This document shows, in pieces, positions 1 to 5,633 of a stretch of 5,633 bases of DNA. The stretch lies in assembly GCA_003152975.1 (NCBI GenBank), contig PMBP01000170.1, forward strand, positions 323-5,955, in the 5' to 3' direction. Made by a program: the position numbers and the translations under genes. How positions within the stretch are numbered: position 1 is the first letter of the stretch; each line of letters opens with the position of its first letter. This DNA comes from Phycisphaerales bacterium. Its GTDB lineage: Bacteria > Planctomycetota > Phycisphaerae > Sedimentisphaerales > Anaerohalosphaeraceae. The notes beneath the pieces were generated by a model that saw only the letters and a program-made list of their open reading frames with translations, was not told where the DNA came from and searched no databases.

Positions 1-1
1 C

Positions 2-697
2 TTCTCGACGGCCGCGGACAGCCAGACCAGCGTGGATATCCATGTCCTGCAGGGCGAGCGGGAATTCGCCCGCGACAACCGCACGCTGGGCCGCTTTCAG
101 TTGGCGGGCCTGCCGCCGTCACCGCGAGGGGTGCCGCAAATCGAAGTCAGTTTCGACATCGACGCCAACGGAATCCTGCATGTCTCGGCCAAGGACCACG
201 GCACCGGCAAGGAACAGTCGATCGCGATTCAGTCGAGTTCGGGCCTGAGCAAGGACGAGGTCGAAAAGATGCGCAAAGACGCCGAGAGCCACGCGGACGA
301 CGACAAGAAACGACGCGAGGTGGTGGATCTGAAGAACCAGGCGGACCAGTTGGTCTATCAGACGGAAAAAACGCTCAAGGAACACGGCGAGAAGGTTTCG
401 GCCGAGACTCGCGGCAACATCGAGAACGCCCTGAACAATCTCAAGGAAGCCGCCAAGGGCGACAGCGCCGACGCCATTCGCAAGGCCGTCGAGACCCTCA
501 GCAGCGCCTCGCAGGAATTGGGCAAGGCGATGTATGAAGAAGCGGCCAAGAAGCGGGCCGCAACCCCGGGCGCTGCTCCGGGCGGGGCAGCGGCCGGCGC
601 CGGGCCGCAAACGCAGACCCCGCCGCAGGAAGGCGAGGTTCGGCGCAAAGGCGGCGATGACGTGATTGACGCGGAGTTCGAGGCGAAAGACAAGTAA
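2..697 (+). CDS. dnaK: Chaperone protein DnaK (Hsp70), C-terminal part, truncated by window start
   Basis: DnaK is the cytosolic ATP-dependent Hsp70 chaperone that binds exposed hydrophobic peptide segments with DnaJ and GrpE. The frame is open from base 2, beginning [20 protein letters not shown], so the GTG at 32 is an internal valine and not a start. The 231 visible residues cover most of the peptide-binding beta domain (HVLQGERE, then [23 protein letters not shown] at about 47-69, then SSSGL). The alpha-helical lid follows, rich in Lys, Glu and Ala. A Gly/Ala/Pro/Gln linker then leads to the acidic tail [13 protein letters not shown], close to the conserved DVVDAEFEE end of bacterial DnaK. 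The ATPase domain, about 400 residues, lies upstream of the window. The C-terminus is complete and ends in TAA. The gene converges on the histidine kinase gene across a 101-base gap. Identification is secure; I see no frameshift in the visible part. Confidence 0.97.
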   Translation, partial: FSTAADSQTSVDIHVLQGEREFARDNRTLGRFQLAGLPPSPRGVPQIEVSFDIDANGILHVSAKDHGTGKEQSIAIQSSSGLSKDEVEKMRKDAESHADDDKKRREVVDLKNQADQLVYQTEKTLKEHGEKVSAETRGNIENALNNLKEAAKGDSADAIRKAVETLSSASQELGKAMYEEAAKKRAATPGAAPGGAAAGAGPQTQTPPQEGEVRRKGGDDVIDAEFEAKDK

Positions 698-701
698 TCT
701 T

Positions 702-726
702 AATCTGCGGATCGTTTCTGCAGATT
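702..726 (+). other. Small inverted repeat just after dnaK stop
   Basis: AATCTGC at 702-708 is matched by GCAGATT at 720-726, a 7-bp perfect stem with an 11-base loop, four bases after the dnaK stop codon. It has no T-tract. It could be a 3'-end mRNA hairpin or chance. It is much weaker than the adjacent 14-bp repeat. Confidence 0.35.
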
Positions 727-732
727 CCATAA

Positions 733-778
733 ACAATCGGCCGTGCGCTTGGGATGGTGGCACGGCCGATTGTGTTTT
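733..778. terminator. Probable bidirectional terminator between convergent dnaK and histidine kinase genes
   Basis: Bases 733-746 (ACAATCGGCCGTGC) and 760-773 (GCACGGCCGATTGT) form a perfect 14-bp inverted repeat around a 13-base loop. On the plus strand the second arm is followed by GTTTTG, a short T-run that would help end dnaK transcripts. On the minus strand the stem is followed by TTATGG, a weaker tail, after the kinase gene. The position between two convergent genes, and the absence of any other strong hairpin in the gap, favour a shared Rho-independent or partly intrinsic terminator. The long loop and short T-tract keep the confidence below certain. Confidence 0.75.
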
Positions 779-798
779 GATCCGGATATTTCACAGAT

Positions 799-1947
799 TT
801 AGGAATCCTCGGGGGATTCGACGGGCAGGGTCACGGTAAATGTGGCGCCCTGGCCGGGCCGGCTTTGCACATCGATGGTCCCCTTGTGCTGCAGGATGAT
901 CTTCCGCGCGATCGACAGGCCCAGGCCGATGCCGGCCTTTTCCTTGGTGGTGTGAAACGGCTCGAAGATGACTTGCGTATCGGGAATGCCGGGGCCGTTA
1001 TCGACAATCTTCAGGATGATATTTTCCCCCGCCGCGTCGTAATGGGTCTCGATCTTGATCACGCCGGTTTCGGCCGGTACGGCGAAGATGGCGTTGAGCG
1101 CCAGGTTCAGCACGACATCGTACATCTGGTCTGGGTCGAGCCGTGCGGGGGGAATCTTGGCGTCGGCCTGCAGGGTGATCTTCTTTTTCTGACGCTTGGT
1201 CCCCAGGCGCAGGGTTTCGACGGCGGTGCGGACGACGCTGTTGAAGTTGGTCCTGACCAGCGTGGGGCTGTCCTGGCGGACAAACTTGAGCATGTCGATC
1301 ACCAATTTCTGGATCAGGTCGAGATTTCGGCCGAGGATCGCCCAGGCCTTGCGGGCCTGCGGGAGGTTTTCGCTGGCCAGGGCCTCGTCCACGGCCTCGC
1401 GTCCGCCGATGACGGCCTGCAGGATGTTCTTGATCCCATGCGAGAGGTTGATGGCGTGGCGGCCGGCCTGCGCAATTCGCTCGGTCAGCTCGATCTCCTG
1501 CGAGATCCGCTCGGCGCCGGTCTCCAAGTGGGAAATGTCCAGTCCGGCGACGGTGTCGCCGGGCGTGACCTGCGGTTTTGTGACCCAGGGGCTGACTTCT
1601 TCGGAGGTCGGCTCAGGCGGATTCCACGAGGCGGGAAAAACAAACTGCAGGATTGTGGCGCCGATACGGAGCTTGTCCTCGTGGCGGAGCTGGACGGGGC
1701 GATCGATGCGGCGGCCGTTGACGAAGGTTCCGTTGGCCGAACTCATGTCCTGCAGGACCCACTGACCGTCGCGGAAGGACAACTCGGCGTGGCGGCGGGA
1801 CACGGCGCGGTCTGCAATCAGGACATCGGCCTTCTCCCGGCCGACCATCAGCGGCCAGCCCCCGCCGGGATTCAGCTCGAAGGTCTGACCTTCGACGGGT
1901 CCGGCGATCGCAACCAATTTTGCCTGAGTGGTCGCCTTCCTGGCCAT
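799..1947 (-). CDS. FHA-domain soluble sensor histidine kinase
   Basis: The product is a 382-residue two-component kinase with no membrane segment, so it is probably cytosolic. Residues about 11-105 form a forkhead-associated domain, a phosphothreonine-binding fold. The conserved sites are visible: GRE at 36-38, SRRH at 50-53, NGTFVNG at 72-78. After a Pro-rich linker and a helical stretch comes the phospho-acceptor motif LSHGIKN with His170; it lacks the proline usual after the Asn in HExxNP-type H-boxes. The HATPase_c domain follows, with an N-box LNLALNA (280-286), DNGPGIP (316-322), the F-box FEPFHTTK (328-335) and GIGLGLSIA (339-347). All key kinase elements are present, so it looks active. 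I chose the ATG at 1947 because GAAGGG (1955-1960) lies 7 bases upstream. An in-frame TTG at 1953 would sit one base from that site. The gene starts 20 bases after mnmE and is probably co-transcribed with it. No response regulator is in the window, and the signal and partner cannot be inferred. Confidence 0.93.
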   Translation of the reverse strand: MARKATTQAKLVAIAGPVEGQTFELNPGGGWPLMVGREKADVLIADRAVSRRHAELSFRDGQWVLQDMSSANGTFVNGRRIDRPVQLRHEDKLRIGATILQFVFPASWNPPEPTSEEVSPWVTKPQVTPGDTVAGLDISHLETGAERISQEIELTERIAQAGRHAINLSHGIKNILQAVIGGREAVDEALASENLPQARKAWAILGRNLDLIQKLVIDMLKFVRQDSPTLVRTNFNSVVRTAVETLRLGTKRQKKKITLQADAKIPPARLDPDQMYDVVLNLALNAIFAVPAETGVIKIETHYDAAGENIILKIVDNGPGIPDTQVIFEPFHTTKEKAGIGLGLSIARKIILQHKGTIDVQSRPGQGATFTVTLPVESPEDS

Positions 1948-1954
1948 ACGCAAT

Positions 1955-1961
1955 CCCTTCT
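1955..1961 (-). promoter_or_regulatory. Ribosome binding site of the FHA histidine kinase; decides the start
   Basis: On the minus strand AGAAGGG precedes the ATG at 1947 with 7 bases between. It lies wholly inside the 20-base mnmE-kinase gap. It rules against the in-frame TTG at 1953, which would have only one base of spacing. Confidence 0.75.
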
Positions 1962-1967
1962 ATTCTT

Positions 1968-3353
1968 TTATTTCCCGATACAAAATCGTGAAAAGATTCG
2001 GCCCAGGACCCGTTCGTCGATCGGCTCGGACGGGGTCGGGGCCAGTTGTTCGACGGCGGAACGCAGCAGCATCGCGGCAACCTCGTCATGCCCGTCGAGC
2101 AGTTCGCGCTGGGCTTGGCGCAGGGCCGTCAGGGCGCTGCGAATCGACTGGCGATGGCGTTCGGTCAGGGCCAGGCGATCGGATCCGGCTGAATCCCGCT
2201 GTCGCTGCAGCAACAACGCATCCACCCGGCTCGGCAATTCGTCGATGCCGGCGCCGGTTTTGGCGCTGACGGCGATGCACGGCCGGTCGAAAATTTTATG
2301 GGCCCTGGCGAGGACCTGATTGGTCGTCTGGGTCCATCGATCCTGCTGGGTCATCACCACCAGCGTCTGGGGCCGCGCCAACCCCCGGAACAGGACAAGG
2401 TCCTGGCTCCAGTCCGGTTTGGAGCCGTCGGCACAAAACAACAGGATCGAGGCCGACCGCAAGGCATCCTCGGCCGCTCGCTGGGCCAGCTCCGCCAGTA
2501 TATCGTCGGGGCGGGTCTGGTTCAAGAGCCCCGCACAATCAAACAGGACGCATCGCCCATGGGGCAAGATCCATTCGGTCTCCAGCACATCCCGCGTAGT
2601 CTGGGCCACGGGCGAGACCAGACTCCGCGGGCGGCCGAGCAGGGCGTTCATCAGCGAGCTTTTGCCGGCGTTGGGCAATCCCGCCAGTCCCACCGACGGC
2701 AGATCCATCAGCTCTTCGCCGTGGATGCTCTGGTCAAGAATGGACTGAATTCGGTCTTGAATCCCGATGAGTTGCTCGATCGCCTGATCGACCGGGATTG
2801 ATGGAATATCCTCGGTGGAAAAATCCAGGCCGGCTTCGATCTCGCTGAGGAGATTGAGCAATTCCTCACAGCAGGCATTCAAGGTCTCCGAAAGCCGCCC
2901 CTCGAGCATTCTCCGGGCCGCCTCCAACTGGAGCCGATTGCCCGCGGACACGACCTGCGCGACGGCCTCGGCCTGCGTGAGGTCCATCCGGCCAGACAGA
3001 TACGCCCTCAGCGTGAACTCGCCGGGACGGGCCTGCCGGCAACGCAGCAGGATTTGGGCCAGGACGGCCTCGACGACGACCTGCGGGGCTTCGAGATGGA
3101 GTTCGGCGACATCCTGGCCGGTGTAGGAGTGCGGGGCGGGAAAGGCATAGATAATCGCGTCGAGGGTCGCGCCATTCAACTCGATCGATGCGTGGTGAAT
3201 TCCCCGGCCGTCGATTCGCCGCAACGACCGGCACAGATCTTCAATTATATTGAAGGCCTCCGGGCCCGAAATTCGCACGATGGATCGGGACGGGGATCCT
3301 TCGGCCGGCGTGGCCGTGCATACGGCCGCAATCGTCTGATCGATCGACTCCAT
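1968..3353 (-). CDS. mnmE: tRNA modification GTPase MnmE (TrmE)
   Basis: MnmE works with MnmG to add the cmnm5/nm5 group to U34 of certain tRNAs, using a methylene-tetrahydrofolate-derived carbon and a potassium-activated GTPase. The 461-residue product is near the usual 450-460. The N-terminal folate-binding domain shows IVRISG (25-30), SYTGQDVAELHLEAP (76-90) and RPGEFTLRAYLSGRMDLTQAEAV (109-131). The inserted G domain shows the P-loop GLPNAGKSS (225-233), the K-loop TTRD (252-255), DCAG at G3 (272-275, usually DTAG) and SAK at G5 (363-365). The C-terminus FCIGK keeps the near-invariant cysteine (458). The G4 position reads TQQD (335-338) instead of NKxD, which is odd. I chose the ATG at 3353 because it starts MESIDQTIAAVCTATPAEGS, matching family N-termini, and has GGGGGTGG just upstream. 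An ATG at 3377 and a TTG at 3380 would add 8-9 unmatched residues without a ribosome site. The gene lies 39 bases after yidC, a common pairing. Confidence 0.95.
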   Translation of the reverse strand: MESIDQTIAAVCTATPAEGSPSRSIVRISGPEAFNIIEDLCRSLRRIDGRGIHHASIELNGATLDAIIYAFPAPHSYTGQDVAELHLEAPQVVVEAVLAQILLRCRQARPGEFTLRAYLSGRMDLTQAEAVAQVVSAGNRLQLEAARRMLEGRLSETLNACCEELLNLLSEIEAGLDFSTEDIPSIPVDQAIEQLIGIQDRIQSILDQSIHGEELMDLPSVGLAGLPNAGKSSLMNALLGRPRSLVSPVAQTTRDVLETEWILPHGRCVLFDCAGLLNQTRPDDILAELAQRAAEDALRSASILLFCADGSKPDWSQDLVLFRGLARPQTLVVMTQQDRWTQTTNQVLARAHKIFDRPCIAVSAKTGAGIDELPSRVDALLLQRQRDSAGSDRLALTERHRQSIRSALTALRQAQRELLDGHDEVAAMLLRSAVEQLAPTPSEPIDERVLGRIFSRFCIGK

Positions 3354-3354
3354 G

Positions 3355-3362
3355 CCACCCCC
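3355..3362 (-). promoter_or_regulatory. Possible ribosome binding site of mnmE
   Basis: On the minus strand GGGGGTGG ends two bases before nothing but GC and the ATG at 3353; its G-run (3358-3362) is 4 bases from the start codon. It can pair with the anti-Shine-Dalgarno CCUCC using one G-U pair. The spacing is short, so this is moderate support for the 3353 start over 3377 or 3380. Confidence 0.45.
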
Positions 3363-3392
3363 AAACCATTCCGTCATCAACCGGCGCGGTCG

Positions 3393-5516
3393 TTACCGGT
3401 TGATCTTGAACATCGGCTTGGCCTTGGGCTTCTTGAACTTGCCGCCGGTCTTGCTGGTGACCGGAACCAAGCCCTGGGCCTTTTCGGCATCTCGCTGCTC
3501 GATGTGTTTCTTGATGATCTTCTGCTCGATGACGCCGGCGGCCATACTGGACATAATGTAGAGATTTACGCCTGACGGCCCGGTGTAGAGCATGATCGGA
3601 AACATCACCGGCATCAGGATCATCATGATCTTCTGCTGCTGGGCCACCTGCGGGTTGGTCTGGGCGCCCGGGGTCGGCATCATCTTTTGCTGGATGTACA
3701 TCACAAAACCCATCAGCAGCGGCAACAGGTTGACCGAACTGATCTTCCAGCCCAACAGCGGAATGGCGACTTCTTTGAAACGGAAGAGCGCGTCCGGGGC
3801 CGAGAGGTCGGTGATCCAGAAGGGCAAGAAGCCCGCGCCGCGGAGGTCGATACTGGAATCCACCGCCGACCACAGGGCGATCCAGATCGGCATCTGAAGC
3901 AGAACCGGCGCGATGCCCATGGCGGGGTTGACGCCGGTTTCGCGGTACAGCTCACGGACCTTCTTTTGCATCTCCATGGGGTTATCGGCGTATTGGGCCT
4001 TGAGCTGTTCCATTTTGGGGCCGAGCTTTTGCATCGCGGACATCGAGACCTGGCTCTTCTTGGTGACCGGATGCAGCAATAGCCGCACGATAAACACCAA
4101 GATCATGATGACCACGCCGTAGTTGCCCAGCGGGCCCATGGCGTTGAACATCGCCTTCATCGCCCAGAGGATGCTGAAGGCCAGAGGCCGGATGACGCAC
4201 GAGGGACAGCAGCACCCGCTAAAGTCGATGGTGTAGAAATAGCCGAGCTGCTTATACAGCGGCGTTTTGCCGAACAGGTCGCGGTCCTTGGGTCCCAGGT
4301 ATAACTGGAAGTTCAACTGCCGGGTCGCGCCGTCGGTACCGGCGGCGGCCAGCGAGATCGGCTGGATGGAGACGATTGTGGAGACATTCTCGTCGCCGCT
4401 GGCGGCCCTGGCATCGCCATCCGGATTGTGGAACCAGGCGGTCTGGTCGCCGATCCACTCGCAGGATTGTTCAGTTCCGGCGGGTACCGGCCGAATAATC
4501 ATGGCAAAATATTTGTCGGCCAGGCCCGCCCAGAGAAACCTGGCCGGCTTGGCCGAAGCGGACAGGTTGCGCCCGATCAGAACATCGTAGCGGGCATTGC
4601 TTCGTTCCGTCTCCGTTCCGGACAGCATGGCCTTGCGATAGTTCTCGGTACTGTCTCGCAGGCCGACCTGGCGCATCAGGGTCTTTCCCCAGACGCCCGC
4701 CACCATTTCTTTTCGCGCCCAGGTCACAGCCCCCTTCTTATCCAGAAAGCCGCCGATGATCTTGCGGTCCTCCATCCGGATCGCTTCCCGCTCGATTCCC
4801 GAGGGACCGATGACTTCGAACTGGAACTTGATCGGCCGGTCGGCGAGGTTTTCGGCGGTGATCCCGCATTCCAGATCATAGGTCCCCGGCGCAAGGCGAT
4901 AGGTCTTGACCAATCGCAGGATCGGGATCCCCATCCCGTTAGTCGCTTCGGCGGACCGCTTGCCGACCACCGCCTCGAAGCGAACCTCGTCGGGCGTCGG
5001 ATCTCCGACGATCTTCCAACTGAGCCGGTCCAGCGGAAACGAGGTCGGCCCGAATTCCTCGGACTCGTAGGCCAGCTTGAGATTCTGGCACGCCAGCGGA
5101 ACGATCGTCCTCCTGCCGTCGGCAATCGGGCCGATCAGCTTGAGCGGCTCGGGGTTCTCGTGGTTGCGGTTGTCAAACTCGCTGAGCGTTACCGAAGCGA
5201 TCCCCGCCCCGGCGCTGGTCAGTTCCACCTGATACTTATACAGGGTCGGATCGTCGGACCGCCGGCATTTGTCGTAGAGAACTCCGAGCGTTCGGGTTTG
5301 ACGGGGTGCACTGACGGCGGACAGTTGCGCCAATTCGCTCGGGACGGAGGCCGGGGCCGCGGCCGCCAGGGTCACGGGCGGCTGGGCCTGGGGTTGGGCT
5401 TGGACGGCTGGCGTTTCCTGAGGTTTAGCCTCGGGAGTTTGCGCCAAAACCGAGCCGGCCATCCAGCCCAACAGAATCATCCCATACGACAGAATACTAA
5501 CAGTGACTGACTTCAT
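3393..5516 (-). CDS. yidC: Membrane protein insertase YidC (Oxa1 family, Gram-negative type)
   Basis: YidC inserts and folds inner-membrane proteins, alone or with SecYEG. The 707-residue product starts with a hydrophobic segment (about 5-24) ending VLAQ, then an Ala/Pro/Gln linker (about 27-60). A large beta-rich periplasmic domain follows (about 70-410), typical of Gram-negative YidC. The conserved membrane domain has helices at about 441-460, 465-483, 533-553, 590-608 and 628-662. NYGVVIMILVFIVRLLLHPVTKKS (465-488) carries the groove arginine, Arg478. The cytoplasmic hairpin follows (PKMEQLKAQYADNPMEMQKKVRELY), then GVNPAMGIAPVLLQMPIWIALW. The tail is strongly basic (KFKKPKAKPMFKINR), as in YidC/Oxa1 proteins that contact ribosomes. 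A cluster CCCPSC (435-440) just before the second helix is unusual. I chose the ATG at 5516 because GAAGGA lies 6 bases upstream; the ATG at 5534 would add MSEGNA without a good site. It is the first gene of the leftward cluster yidC-mnmE-kinase. Confidence 0.96.
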   Translation of the reverse strand: MKSVTVSILSYGMILLGWMAGSVLAQTPEAKPQETPAVQAQPQAQPPVTLAAAAPASVPSELAQLSAVSAPRQTRTLGVLYDKCRRSDDPTLYKYQVELTSAGAGIASVTLSEFDNRNHENPEPLKLIGPIADGRRTIVPLACQNLKLAYESEEFGPTSFPLDRLSWKIVGDPTPDEVRFEAVVGKRSAEATNGMGIPILRLVKTYRLAPGTYDLECGITAENLADRPIKFQFEVIGPSGIEREAIRMEDRKIIGGFLDKKGAVTWARKEMVAGVWGKTLMRQVGLRDSTENYRKAMLSGTETERSNARYDVLIGRNLSASAKPARFLWAGLADKYFAMIIRPVPAGTEQSCEWIGDQTAWFHNPDGDARAASGDENVSTIVSIQPISLAAAGTDGATRQLNFQLYLGPKDRDLFGKTPLYKQLGYFYTIDFSGCCCPSCVIRPLAFSILWAMKAMFNAMGPLGNYGVVIMILVFIVRLLLHPVTKKSQVSMSAMQKLGPKMEQLKAQYADNPMEMQKKVRELYRETGVNPAMGIAPVLLQMPIWIALWSAVDSSIDLRGAGFLPFWITDLSAPDALFRFKEVAIPLLGWKISSVNLLPLLMGFVMYIQQKMMPTPGAQTNPQVAQQQKIMMILMPVMFPIMLYTGPSGVNLYIMSSMAAGVIEQKIIKKHIEQRDAEKAQGLVPVTSKTGGKFKKPKAKPMFKINR

Positions 5517-5522
5517 CGCATT

Positions 5523-5528
5523 TCCTTC
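5523..5528 (-). promoter_or_regulatory. Ribosome binding site of yidC; decides the start
   Basis: On the minus strand GAAGGA is separated by 6 bases from the ATG at 5516. The alternative in-frame ATG at 5534 is preceded by CTCCCGGGA, a poor match to a Shine-Dalgarno site at useful spacing, and would place this GAAGGA inside the coding region. Confidence 0.7.
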
Positions 5529-5581
5529 AGACATTCCCGGGAGCGATCACTCTTGAACATCCACGGGATTAAAGTTCCGGT

Positions 5582-5599
5582 TTCCCGCTTTCGCGGGAA
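5582..5599. repeat. Short palindrome resembling the dispersed ATTCCCGCGAAAGCGGGAA repeat family
   Basis: TTCCCGC (5582-5588) and GCGGGAA (5593-5599) form a perfect 7-bp stem with a TTTC loop. Read on the minus strand with its flank it is GTCATTCCCGCGAAAGCGGG followed by AAAC. This closely resembles a short palindromic repeat found dispersed between genes in many bacteria, often mistranslated as VIPAKAG or HSRESG peptides; both readings are present here. Only one copy is visible, so repeat status rests on recognition and not on copies in this window. It lies 66 bases upstream of the yidC start and has no T-tract, so it is a weak terminator candidate. No gene is evident in 5535-5633. Confidence 0.55.
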
Positions 5600-5633
5600 T
5601 GACAACAACCGCCAAACCTACCGGCCTTCGGAC

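Noticed and set aside
119..763. Minus-strand frame opposite dnaK that runs into the terminator hairpin
   Set aside because: It overlaps the clear dnaK coding region almost fully, has no plausible domain, and its start lies in the terminator stem.
865..2319. Long open frame (484 codons) on the plus strand opposite the histidine kinase and the end of mnmE
   Set aside because: It is antisense to two genes with clear conserved motifs. High GC content makes such shadow frames common, and its translation shows no recognisable domain.
4428..5510. Open frame of 360 codons on the plus strand opposite yidC
   Set aside because: It is antisense to the well-conserved yidC gene. Its Arg/Gly/Asp-rich composition with no recognisable motif is what a codon-shadow frame gives in high-GC DNA.
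5570..5606. Possible minus-strand promoter for yidC using TTGTCA (5600-5605) as a -35 box
   Set aside because: The only -10-like sequence downstream, TTTAAT, is about 26 bases away, far beyond the usual 16-18. The palindrome lies between them. The real promoter may lie upstream of the window.
5549..5633. Possible 3' end of a gene upstream of yidC, in a minus-strand frame open from the window edge to a TGA at about 5549
   Set aside because: Only about 28 codons are visible, they run through the palindrome (reading VIPAKAG), and no family is recognisable. It cannot be told from chance.

Overview
The window looks like ordinary high-GC bacterial chromosome. It carries four recognisable protein-coding genes and no RNA gene, CRISPR array, insertion sequence or phage gene that I can support. 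The organism is a Gram-negative bacterium: YidC has the long N-terminal periplasmic domain of Gram-negative YidC. A soluble FHA-domain histidine kinase next to yidC-mnmE, together with divergent MnmE and YidC sequences, suggests Planctomycetota or a related PVC lineage. That assignment is inference from style only; no 16S or other marker is present.

Layout. Bases 2-697 (+) are the 3' end of dnaK, covering the peptide-binding beta domain, the helical lid and the acidic tail; the 5' part lies outside the window. Bases 698-798 are a convergent intergenic gap holding a perfect 14-bp inverted repeat, probably a terminator serving both sides. The rest runs leftward as one tightly packed cluster, transcribed in the order yidC (5516-3393), mnmE (3353-1968), then an FHA-domain histidine kinase (1947-799). 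The gaps are 39 and 20 bases and there is no terminator between the genes. Bases 5517-5633, upstream of yidC, contain a good ribosome binding site and a short palindrome resembling a widely dispersed bacterial repeat, but no convincing promoter.

How the genes relate. YidC (membrane protein insertion) and MnmE (tRNA wobble-uridine modification) are neighbours in many bacteria, in the rpmH-rnpA-yidC-mnmE-mnmG neighbourhood. Here the gene after mnmE is not mnmG but a cytosolic kinase whose partner response regulator is not in the window. The points most worth a second look are a degenerate G4 (NKxD) motif in MnmE, a CCCPSC cysteine cluster in YidC, and the coupling of an apparently orphan FHA kinase to this housekeeping cluster. 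I do not see evidence for a wholly new system here.
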